From Leptasterias polaris (Eukaryota > Echinodermata > Asteroidea > Forcipulatida > Asteriidae), in contig JAZGTN010000046.1 in assembly GCA_037783415.1 (NCBI GenBank), positions 4,098,501 to 4,162,500 of the forward strand: a stretch of DNA of 64,000 nt, in the 5' to 3' direction. Below are positions 43,907 to 54,581 of the stretch, one piece after another; within the stretch, counting starts at the first letter, position 1, and every line of letters begins with the position of its first letter. A program made the translations under genes and the position numbers. The notes beneath the pieces are model-generated. The model saw nothing but the letters and a program-made list of their open reading frames with translations, did not search any database and had not been told where the DNA came from.

Positions 43907-46900
43907 ATGGAGAATGGACGACGCAGGTGGTCTGTATTACTCTTCGCTGTTGTTATGGCCTCGGCTGTCGTATCGGGTAGGTATTGATTGCAACATAATG
44001 TTCTCAAGGGCGATTGCGGATTGATGTTTCTTCTTCTGTTGGGGTTTTTTCTCAGGGATGAAACTCATCACGTTTTGATGTTTCTTACGGAGGATGGACC
44101 CCTATGCTTCTTTCTTTCAATGTAACATGTATGTCCTCGACACACAAATAGTAAAATATCTTATCAAATTTACAGCGGAGGCAAAGTCCAAAAAGTGTAG
44201 CTTGTGTTGGAAATGCCTTGGAAAAACATTATACAACAGTATAACAAAAAAGAGAACAAAAAAATTATACTCCAACAATAAGCAGTAGACTGACTAAACG
44301 GTGACTGCTCTATATTGTGACACCCCTATGTTCCGAAAACAAACCTGTGATTTATTCGCGAAGGTTAGGGTTAGGGTTAGGATTAGGAAAATACCCTATA
44401 ATGGTTATCGGAACATAGGAATGTCGGAACAAGTGTTTCGAAACATAGGGGAGTAACCGACAAAACTATACAATAACACGTTAGAGTATGCTTTTAAGTG
44501 AAATCATATGTTTGTAATTTGTACAAACAAACTGGAAGCAGAGGGATTTTGAGGAGAACATGCTTGAACTATAGTCAGGACAAAGTGAGTACTTAGGGTG
44601 AAACTATAGAAAGAACTTAAGGGTCTGTATATGTTTGGTAATCACTCTTAAAATTAATGGCAATAACAACTTATCGGTCAGAAGCCTACAGCAGCTTACG
44701 ATAGTATTAAGCATTTTGAGAAACATTTCACTTCGAAGTAATGTGGTTATGTAAAAAGATAGTAGATTTTATGCCCCAAAATTTGAATCTGGGAACTGTT
44801 TCTGTCAGAAACGCTTCTCAGATTGTGTATTTCTATTTAGGGATTATTCTTCCTGTGGACATATTCGCTCTGGATTTTCGGAGATATCTCAAAAACGCGG
44901 GCCAACATTTGAAATGAAATTTTCACAGGTTAGTTTTATTGTATATAAATACATTTATATAGGATTGAAACAATCGAACGGTTCCAAAAACCAATGTACT
45001 GAGGGATTGACATTTAGAGAGAGAGATGTGCACGGGGAAGATTATTCCAGTCGCTGGGCCTGAGTAAAATCTATAGTGTGTTGGGAGAGGACGTTGTTGT
45101 TCCTTCGGGCAGATTTATATGACATGTTGTTAGAGATGATAGGATGACGGCCAACATATAATTTGATTTATGAGGGGGGATGTTATATCCATGCATCATT
45201 CTGGTGAATAATTTGTAACCTGAAATATTTATAATGTAGACAAGGCAAACCAAAAAGCTTGCAATTTTAATATTTGCTTATATACTACCTTGCTTTATAA
45301 ACAATTTGAAATCCCGTATAGGAAAACAAAATCCTTGTTTAATGTTGGTCTGTAAGCTTCTCGATTATGAAGTTCATAGGGGGCCTACTAGAACATTTTT
45401 TTTTCTTCTGTGAAATAATTCCCTCTGAAAACCTTAAAAAGGAGCAACAGCTCATTTCGTTCGTTACAACCAAAATTAAGCACAATATCTTCACATGCTG
45501 AAAAGTTTGCGTGGTTTTCGATTCACCATTGACCTCGTTGTATTATTAGCCTGCAGGGTACGTACAAATTTGGAGTGTATTTCCGGTGTTTTCTCGGAAA
45601 AACACCCCAGAATATTTCTGCTATTATCTCAACATGGTTAATGGTAAACAAGCAGGCAACCACGAAAATGCTTTTATTTTGATTGTTATGACATATGTGA
45701 GTTTAACTGTAACATCAAAAGCTTTGAGACTGTAGAGGATACATTACAATCGTTTTAATAAATTTGTCCATTTTCCGGATGCCAAAAAAATCCCACATTC
45801 TGACGTACATGCCTTTCTCTGTGTATGTAGATGTGAAAGCTGACGAGAATGCAAGAAAGGTTCGCATCCCACGGAATGTGATGGAACTGGGCGGCATGGT
45901 CGGCAAAGTAACGGGCAAGAACATCTTCGACGTTTATTCGTCTTACAATGGGTATGGCTGCTTCTGTGGAATTGGCGGAGGAGGGCGCCCTGTGGACGGT
46001 GTGGACAGGTACGTATTTGTACGCAGCACGGAATCATTTCGTTACATATAACACCACACCAGAAAGAAAACAGCGGCCTGCCGTGTCGTGTAATTGTTTT
46101 ATTTGTCTAGCCTTAAAGAGAAAACAACATACCATTTATGCGGATTTGTCTTCTACTGAAAACAATAATTAACTTTATAGGAGGTTCTATGATTTTGTTT
46201 AAGAGGCACGTTGCCTTCGGATTTTACACTTTGGGCCATAAAAGCGTCTGTTTTGAAATGAATGATTGGAAAGATATTTTTAAAATGTAGTGTAGCGATT
46301 CTCTTAAAGGTATTATACAGGATTGGCAGAGCTGAGAAAATAATCACAGACAGTGTTCATGTTTTGTGTAACCAACCACATACATGAAATAACAAACCTG
46401 TGAAAATTTGAGCTCAATTGGTCATCGAAGTCACGAGAAAATAGTGAAAAGAGACCTTATGTGTTTTCTGTTTTTCAAACATCGAGTTTATTATCGCGCG
46501 CGATAAAAACTATTGTTTTACTCATTTCTCAGAAACGATAGTATTTTAGGCAGAAATATTTTAAGGAACTCTTTCTACCATTACTTACTTTAAATCATGT
46601 AAGTTATGTGTGAATCTGTGAACTATTGTGTTTTTCGATCTTACCAATAGTGTACAGGCCTTTAAATATCCCTTGAAATATTGTGCAGTTTTTGTGTAAT
46701 CTCATTACAGAATACTGTCCGCTATTTTAATTTGTAGAAAACAAATTTTTGACTCCACAAAATGGCGGAGTGTCCCCTATGTTCCGCTGGTTGTGTTTCA
46801 AGAGGCTGTTGTACATTTTGAATCACTACTCTCTAATTACAACACCCTGTAAGTGTTTGTGTGTACGTAAAACTGTTTAGATACTGAGCATTTCAAACAG

Positions 46901-48159
46901 CAACATTTTGAGAGTTCCCATGAGGTAGGAATTAGAGCGTATAGTTTTTCACAATTTTGTACAAACTGTCATTGCAACTTTATTAGAATGATTAAAAATT
47001 AAAAAGTGCAGAATTTGTTTTTGATACATTACAAGTATCTCAGATTTCAAAAGCTGGTTGCTTATTCTTTCACTGAAAATTTGGCTCATTGATTTATGGT
47101 GGCCCTAGGAGACATCCAACTTAATATGGGTGTTTTTTCAGCAACCTTGAACAAATATATTCATTTAGAGAATTCCTATAAGAACACTGACATTACATTA
47201 TAATCACAATCTACAATCTATACATTGAACAAAACAAAAGTTCAAATCGATTATGTTGAAAAATGGTTGTTAACTGATGAAGGTTTTTCATTCTCCGCAG
47301 ATGCTGTCAGGTCCACGACAGCTGTTTTGGCGGGGCAGAGAAGGGTGTCTGCTCCCACGCGAAATCCATATACGATGTGAAATATGATTACCACAGCCGA
47401 GGCTCCAACGAAAAGGGCAACCATGTCATCGTCAAATGTGGTACGTGGTGAAACTGAAATACCCACGTCTTCTCACGTATATTGCCTGCCTGAACTTTTT
47501 TAGAAATATTTCTGTTGGCAGACTAGACCTTTTGGTTGTAGGACAAAAATGTCATCCTCCTCAGTCTAGCCTAACCTATTTACGTATTGTGTTTCTCCTT
47601 TGTATGGGAAAAAGTAAATATTAATAATGATTGATCATAACCAAGGTCAACGTTTTATGTATTTATTTAATTTATTTATTGATTTATGTGTGTGTGTTTT
47701 GTTTTTTTGTGGGGGGGGGAGTTTTCAACAATGGTCAAAATATGAGTAATGTAGGCAAAATGTCGTACACAAATTCTACAAGATTTTCTTCTTAACCATT
47801 ATTGTTGTTATTATTTAGTTGGCGATTTTACATAAAAATATAAAAATACAACTTTATAGGATACAACCCTTAAAAACACTAAACATTAAAAGGAATCTGT
47901 CTCGACTGAAAACTTTAAAAAGCTGTAAAAAAGGGGGAATATGACTTAATTTTACAAAAGGGCAGGCAGTAAAAAATTAAAATAATATTTTTTCTCCCGT
48001 ATCTTATTTCTCACAGACCCTGTTTCGACCTACTCCAGCGCCACCGACGGTGCATGTTCGCAGACGATCTGCGAGTGTGACAAAGCTTTATCATTCTGTT
48101 TCACGGAGCAGGAGTACAACAACAAGTATCGAGGGTATGACAGAAATAAATGCAAGTAA
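43907..48159 (+). CDS. Secreted phospholipase A2 (sPLA2), divergent paralogue, 4 exons, intact
   Basis: Exons 43907-43976, 45831-46008, 47301-47440 and 48017-48159; 176 residues, all splice joints in frame. A signal peptide of about 23 residues (RRR near the start, hydrophobic core, ASAVVSG end) is followed by a short basic pro-stretch (RKVRIPR). Exon 2 has the calcium loop YGCFCGIGGGG; exon 3 CCQVHDSCF with catalytic His-Asp; exon 4 CECD. The Tyr that normally follows HDxC is Phe. It has 12 cysteines in the mature part: both partners of the group I 11-77 disulfide are absent together. It is predicted to be a secreted calcium-dependent lipase. A MITE starts 11 bases after the stop and must lie in the 3' UTR or just beyond. 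Confidence 0.92.
44316..44460. mobile_element. TIR element with a telomere-like core, in sPLA2 intron 1
   Basis: ACCCCTATGTTCCGAAA at left is mirrored by TTTCGAAACATAGGGG at right. The core is GGTTAGGGTTAGGGTTAGGATTAGG. The patch at 7560-7735 has the same composition (TTAGGG core, then CAGAACATAGGGG). Confidence 0.7.
44619..45001. mobile_element. MITE family T1 copy in sPLA2 intron 1
   Basis: GGGTCTGTATATGTTTGG at left, CCAAAAACCAATGTACT at right; co-linear with 2170-2534. Confidence 0.75.
46203..46780. mobile_element. Nested MITE pieces in sPLA2 intron 2
   Basis: Outer pieces (AGAGGCACGTTGCCTTCGGA at 46203; TTGACTCCACAAAATGGCG at 46750) match the palindromic MITE of 26811-27096. They enclose a relative of the 6362-6733 MITE at about 46305-46665, ending ACCAATAGTGTACAGGCCTTT. 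Confidence 0.6.
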
Positions 48160-48169
48160 ACATACAATA

Positions 48170-48338
48170 GACCTTATGCATATGACGTCATTTTAGTAGG
48201 GCGCCCTCACCTAGAGGTCAAAAGGAAGATGCTCATTGGCCAGTCTTGTGCGCCGCGCGTACAAATCAGCGCGTTTCCATTGTTTCATCATCAGTTTACC
48301 TCTAAGATGGCGGCTTGGTGACGTCAATGCATAAGGTC
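48170..48338. mobile_element. 169-bp MITE T2, 11 bases after an sPLA2 stop codon
   Basis: Nearly identical to 13180-13348 (a handful of differences in 169 bases), with TA at both edges (48168-48169, 48339-48340). High identity suggests recent movement. Confidence 0.9.
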
Positions 48339-48339
48339 T

Positions 48340-49180
48340 ATGGAAAGTACCACATTCGTCCTTAACCATGTTCATTTACAACAAGTGTTTTAGAACAAAA
48401 TGCATGAACAATATTGTTACCATTATTAAAGCTTGTGTAACTACACTCTCCCTCTCCCTCTATTTCGGAGGTACTTGGCATCATTGATCCGAAAGATATC
48501 CTCGATATATTTTTGAAAAAAATCAAATACGACCCAGAAGTATGGAATACTTTTTTTAATTTGACATATGGAAGAGTCAAATTGACTTTAAAAAATCGTC
48601 AAGTAGGTCAAGGGGCTAATAATTGATGGTAAATTTTAAGAGAAACATTTTATCGTGACCAGTTGCTTTGACAATCCAACAAAAAACTGCTAAAATACGC
48701 CCAGGTTAAAAAAAATAAAATAAAAATTGACTCTGGAAGAGTCGATTGACTTGAAGTTGGCCAAGTGGGTCGTGGGGTTTATTTCATGGGTTAACTTTAT
48801 ATACAGGAACCTTTTGATTTAGTTTTCTTTTTAATTGGTGTTCTTTTTTATCTATAGTATTGTGACTGTTTTTAACACACTGATCACAACGAATTGAACA
48901 CATTTCGATTTTGGTCGAATGCAAAATAAGGAAATATAAATTATGTTTAATTTTTATTTAAGTTTTTATCCCAGCTTGGTTGGTTCATTATTTATGGCGA
49001 TAGGTGCCACCAAGACTTTGTACCGGAGATAAAATTTAAAAGTAGATTTTGGAAACTAAACAGACTTCCAATTTTGACGTGTAAATTATAATAATCTATG
49101 TTATCATGAAGCAATAAGCACACTGTAATGATTGAGAAATTATTATTGTATTTAATATAAACCGTCCCTGTATAAGGAGG
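48340..49180. other. Intergenic, AT-rich
   Basis: No gene seen. AATAAAATAAAAATT at about 48713 is the first AATAAA-like signal after the sPLA2 stop outside the MITE. 48540-48620 and 48720-48790 share GGAAGAGTCxAxTTGACTT, AAGTxGGTC. Confidence 0.45.
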
Positions 49181-49183
49181 TGT

Positions 49184-49397
49184 GTTCACTCTAAAGACTC
49201 CCGGGTCGGAATAGATTCAGTTGATCCAGTGGGGCCTGACCAATTTATGGGTCAGTATGAATAGGAGTCTGTGTCTATATGACCCAGAACAGGGTCAACT
49301 GACGCAGAATCCGGTCATTTTGACCAGCTTCCAGGATAGCATGACCCAGACCCGGGATCCAGGTCAACTCTGACCCGGCAGTTTTTTAGAGTGTAAA
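49184..49397. mobile_element. ~210-bp MITE with TTCACTCTAAA-type TIRs
   Basis: TTCACTCTAAAGACTCCCGGG at left (truncated quote: CACTCTAAAGACTCCCGGG) is mirrored by CTGACCCGGCAGTTTTTTAGAGTG at right (CCCGGCAGTTTTTTAGAGTG). Several GACCCAGA-GGGTCA palindromes inside. Confidence 0.65.
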
Positions 49398-49634
49398 CGT
49401 TTGGGGGAAAAACAATCACCATAAAAATGCGTATGCGTGAAATCGTGTATACTGAATTAACGTAGAATCAGAAGTGTTTCCACTCGAGTTATGTCAACGG
49501 GGCCTTGATAGCTAATTCTGCAAAAGCTGATTGTTGTAAAAATGTCAAATAATATAGAAAAAAGGAAGAAAATTTGCCTGCAATCCATGTTGGATAACCG
49601 AGCCACACAAATTCCTCATGGACAGAACCGTATA

Positions 49635-50605
49635 TTGAGAGAGTTGCAACAACTTGCGATTCAAGAAGTTATTTTGTGTAAAAAAAAAAACCGCATTGGC
49701 GAATGCGGGGTGCCAGACTAGTCTGCCCATTGGGTTGTGCTGCATTTGGACCAAAACTGGAGTCCAGCAACCACGTGACCGAAGAAAAACTGGTCCCTCT
49801 CCGTCGCAACTCTCTCAATACATAGATCTGATAATGGACTCGGAAGAGCGCCATCTATTTGTCCATGCACGATGAACCACCATGGGTGTCCATGCGCCTT
49901 GAATAAAGACTAGGTTGACAGAGTTGCATTATGACATCACACTTTGCTTAGCAATTGAGATTGATACACATGAAATCACGTGTAATTGAGCCCCGGGGCA
50001 GCATCGCTCGATGTACTAAGACGATGACAAGCGCGTTTTATACATGCCACACATCACCCTTCAGGTTAGGGCCTACGTAGTTTGAACCGACGTAACCAGC
50101 CCAGTCCAACCTCACATCCGCAAATATCTAAATAAAATGTTGCCAGCTCCTTCGTGGTTTACCAAACCCTAAGGGTTAATATCCTGCCACTTAAAAAACG
50201 AGCAACCCATCGTTATGTACTTCATAATTTCTATATTCCACGATGTGCTGTATATATTTTACTATATTATATTGTGCGAAAAGTATTGTAGCCTTTTAAC
50301 ATAACATCGTTCACAACTTCTTTTTAATTAGGCCTATACATGTATTGCCTGTCAATTGGTGTTTAAATTCAAAAGAGCCGTGACGTGAGAGAGTTGAAAC
50401 AACTTGAGACAGAAGCCATTTTCTGTCCAAAATTGAGAGAGTTGCAACATGGAGGGACCAGTTTTATTTTGTCACGGTTTTGCTGGCCGCCATTTGAAGC
50501 ACAACCCAATGCGCAGTCTAGTCTGCCACCGTATGAGCGCATAAATGCGGGGTTTCGGGGACCGAGAATGGCTTCTCATCTCCAGTTGTTGCAACTCTCT
50601 AAATA
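49635..50605. mobile_element. Pair of inverted MITEs with GAGAGTTGCAAC ends
   Basis: Copy 1 is 49635-49825 (GAGAGAGTTGCAAC left, GCAACTCTCTC right). Copy 2 is about 50440-50605 (GAGAGTTGCAACATGGAGGG left, GTTGCAACTCTCT right), in opposite orientation: GGACCAGTTTT against AAAACTGGTCC. Between them, 49900-50380 is unassigned. Confidence 0.7.
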
Positions 50606-51396
50606 CAGCAGAGCTCTTTGGTAAGAGTGATAAAGTAGATGTCCCAAAATCTGGGACAACAAATTCTCTCTGAAGGCGGTCAACTAGCCTACCGCCGTAA
50701 AGTAATGCAAGCACGGTTTTCTACTCAGTCTTGTAAATTAACTTGTTTTGCCGCTTTCATTATTTGCGCTTTGACAAAAACGCATGAAAACGTCTGCTTT
50801 TTTAGGCAAAATGCTGTAATGAAAACCACGAACAAACATTTGAACGTCCTGTATTTTCAAAAGGGTAACCAGGGGTTTTTTCAACAGCTTAATGAACAAA
50901 GTTTGTATTAAAAACAAGGTTTTAAGTTCGACATTCGTTGTTCAGAAGTGCAGACAAAATAATACTTACAAAGTTAGACTCGTCTTCAGTCTTCTTTGAC
51001 TTCAGCATGCATTTTATAAATTGTTACGAAAGCATGATTAATGTGAAATACCTTTATCAAAACAAAATGCTTACAATAAAGTGTATACCAAATGCATAAT
51101 GTATAGGCTATGTGAGTTGTATTAAAATTTTTTAAAACTCGATGTTTGTATGTATGCTGATACATTGAACGGAGCTTATTTCTGTCACGTGACAATTCCC
51201 AACCCAGAATGAGCCGCCGTGCGATGAGTTCAATTTTAGGCCCCTTTCGAAATCTTGGCATTGGCTCTGCATTGGCTCTTGTCCAAATTTACAGCTGTGG
51301 CTGCGGCTATAGACTATGTTACCTTTGTTTACAGATAAAGTGACCTTGTACATTCTAATGCATTTCCTGACGGGCAAGATACTACACAGGCAATAT

Positions 51397-52005
51397 TTTA
51401 TTTTATTTTATTTTATTACCTTTATTGCACCAACATAAATACAACGTAGTGCAAAAGGGAAACCCCGAACAGGCACACAGGCCCACTAAATGGGGACCCT
51501 TGATCACACAAGGCAAAAACAAGAAGGAAACAGGGAAGTATGTACAGTTAAAACGGTAAGGAGGCAAACACACAAAATATATTTATATAAATATGTAAAA
51601 ACATTAACACAAAATAACACAATATTGGCTACAGATTGCACATGGTAAAGATAGTAAAGATTTTTTATAAAAATATCCTACCCCAAGTTACAAGTCGCTA
51701 GTGAGGTAGTGGTTACAGAGGCCAGATTTAAATTGAGGAACAGCTTGCAAAGCTCTGACATCAGGGGGAATTTTGTTCCAGGAGTTATAAATGCGATTAA
51801 AAAATGTTTGCCTAAAAATGCCAGTTTTACATTTATTGGGAATAAGGGTGGGAGAATCAGAAGATCTCAAATTGTGGAGATCAGTGTTACGGAAACTGAC
51901 CTTATCATGAATTGAAATAGCTGTCATATTCTGAAGGCCCTTAAAAAAGAGGACATTGTCCTTGAGTTTACGACGATCTTCAAGGCTGAGGGAAAATTTC
52001 ATTTT
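51397..52005 (-). mobile_element. Truncated LINE (minus strand), C-terminal ORF end and 3' UTR
   Basis: 104 codons at 52002-51688 contain LRSSDSPTLIP, FFNRIYNSWNKIPPDV and FKSGLCNHY, the typical last segment of non-LTR retrotransposon ORFs. The 3' end is GCAATAAAGGTAATAAAATA followed by TAAAA repeats at 51397-51416. The RT core is lost by 5' truncation. Confidence 0.7.
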
Positions 52006-52009
52006 GTGT

Positions 52010-53270
52010 CATAATTTCCACATCAATTCAATAGTTATAAAAGCAACTGCTGTACAGCTTTTGAGATGTCCCCCCTTTCTTCATATCAAAAGTTGAGAAA
52101 AATCAGACAGTGCACTCTCCATAAAATATAAGATTATTGTATTCTTCCATTGAGCTTTGTACAAACTGTGCCTGCAGGAAGTCCAGGCTCTGTGGCTCTT
52201 TTGTAAACATGTGATGTCACAGGTCACATGGTCTTTACTGCTAACGCGTGTTACTGTTACCGTGGTGGTCAAGCTTAAGCCTCAACAGACAATTTGGACA
52301 CAGCCTTGTGCAGGTTGCATAGACCCCTTAAATATGACGTCATAAGACCCTAACAGCACCCTTACTGAGGTCAATGAAGACCTATCATTATCCTGCACAT
52401 CTGACGTCACACTTCGAGGCTCGTGAATAACGCCAGATACCGGCCGTGCGCACCTGGCAGGACCCTGCCAGATGTGCCTTTGACCTCACATCCCATCCAC
52501 TCTGACAGAGATTCGTAGTTACAACATATACATACAAACATTATGTAAACGCAGCAGATCTTCAAAGTATAACAAGAGCGAGATGGTTGACCCTAGTCTT
52601 TTTTTAGTAGTAGTGTAGCTGACAAACTACATCACTTCGAATAGAGCCAATCATAACATAGATATTGAAAACTTACGTTACTTTATGTTTATTTTAATGA
52701 AAAGCATTGTGCCTGAAAGACCAGTGCCAGGTACCAGTCTAACTTATCATTGGCTGAGAGTTGTGCACGGAGCGTACACGTGCGTTTCCATTGTTTGACC
52801 TCGATCACTGGTGGCGGCCAATGCAAGTAGTCTATTGGCTCCGTGCACATTATTGATACCCAGCTTCAAGCATAGACGGAGCCTTAGCCGAAAGTGAAGC
52901 CAAAGCTTGAAAAGGGCCTTCAGTAGGCCTCCAGTTTCAAACTTGCAGTTTGCAAAATTCGGGCTCACTCTCGTAAGGCGTTTATTTAATTTGTGGAAGG
53001 AGTGCAGCGGATAACTCCATATATAGTGTATTGTATAAGTCCTCATCAACTATGACATTTGTGTGGGTTGGCATTTAAATTTAGCCCCATGTTAATAATG
53101 GTCAGTGTTTAGATGCCAAGTACCGCCCACGTACAAGTGGGATTTATCTCGTTTCCTGTTTGATTGGCGAGGGTTGTCTGTACCCGCCCAACCCTTCCTC
53201 TCACCATGTCAATCCATTCATTTAAAGTTATCAATTCAGTATTACTATGTAGGAGTTAGTCTCAATTAAA
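52010..53270. other. Intergenic, several old repeats
   Basis: 52080-52235 matches 33535-33700. 52318-52390 and 52800-52850 contain T2-MITE-like ends (ATAGACCCCTTAAATATGACG). 52395-52500 matches 15285-15365. No gene is supported. Confidence 0.45.
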
Positions 53271-53271
53271 G

Positions 53272-53612
53272 GGTGTGTACAACATTGGTAATTGCCAAAG
53301 ACCTGTATCCACACTTGATGTGACCCAACATGAAATAGCAAACCTGTGAAAGTTTAAGCTCAATCGGTCTTCGGGGTCATGAGAAAACAGTTTAAAAACC
53401 CATTATATGTTTCTACTTTTTTTCAAACATCGGATTTTATCCTGCAGAATAAAGACTATTGTTTTTACTCATTTCCTAAAAAACTATAGCATTTCCAAGT
53501 AAATCTATTTAAAGGGAAGTTTTCCACCATGACCATCTTTATACCATGTAAGTTATGTGCAAATCTGTGAACATTTATATTTGTAATCTTTCTAACGTTG
53601 TACACACCCTTA
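53272..53612. mobile_element. Diverged MITE related to 6362-6733
   Basis: AAAGGGTGTGTACAACATTG at left, CAATGTTGTACACACCCTT-type complement at right (AACGTTGTACACACCCTT). Inner CCTGTGAAAGTTTAAGCTCAA matches the family. Confidence 0.7.
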
Positions 53613-53921
53613 TCAAGGATATAGACATTAGGACTCATCACGTATTAGACGTCGTGCAATTTTGTTATTGAGAGAACCAAATTGTATATTAATAATTTTA
53701 AAAAGTGATAGAATTACCGCTAACGACTTGAAAAGTTCGAACACTTATTGTTTCGTCGGTCAAGTAACACTGCACGTGACAAACGTAATGGGACATTAAA
53801 GCACTCTCATTGGTCCGACCAGCATGACGCAAGCTCATACAATCATCAATCATCGACTTTGCGTAAAGTTTATATTCATGCGCCTATGCAAAGCACCTAC
53901 CTGCTGGGCAGTTGACCAATA

Positions 53922-54052
53922 GACCCCTTGCATATGACGTCACACGCTCAAAAAGCGCCCTCACTGAGGCCACAAGCGCCCTCACTGAGGCAAAAACAAA
54001 GAAGGTAAATCATTGGACGATCACTTTGGCGTCCCGCGTTATGCAAGGGGTC
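53922..54052. mobile_element. 131-bp MITE T2 relative
   Basis: GACCCCTTGCATATGACGTCA at left (quoted in part: GACCCCTTGCATATGACG) and ATGCAAGGGGTC at right, TA at both edges (53920-53921, 54053-54054). GCGCCCTCACTGAGGC occurs twice. Confidence 0.8.
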
Positions 54053-54581
54053 TATAAAAGGACATACACTCGCGTACTCTTAGGTTGGAGTTTGGTTTCA
54101 AATCTATTCCTGTATTATTATCATAAACGAAACAATAATTTATTAGCAGAAGCTTTGTTGAGAGCTTCAATATAAAAACAGCTTTGTGGTTCATAGTGCG
54201 TTCAGCATGCAGCTGGGGAAACAAGTATATGCACCCACCTCCCCCGGGCTTATACGCACTCCCTTCCACCTCGTTCTGGTGACGGCCTTCCATTTTTCAT
54301 TGGGAGATACACTGGGCCAGACACGGCCATGCAGTTGACATTTGAGGTAGCTGTGTGTCATATCCATGTACGAAAATATAACCTCAACGAAGTTCCTGTT
54401 CGCTTAAACTAAAAATTACAGCAATGAGTCATAACTTAAACCGTGTGGCATTTACACACCCGATGCAGCTTGGAGTTGGGCTTCGTTTTTCACAAGACTT
54501 TCGAGAGTCCAAACTTGGTGTCAGTGCAGCGATAAAGCTGGTACGAACTTTTCAGACAAGGAGAGAAGAGTGTGCCAAATA

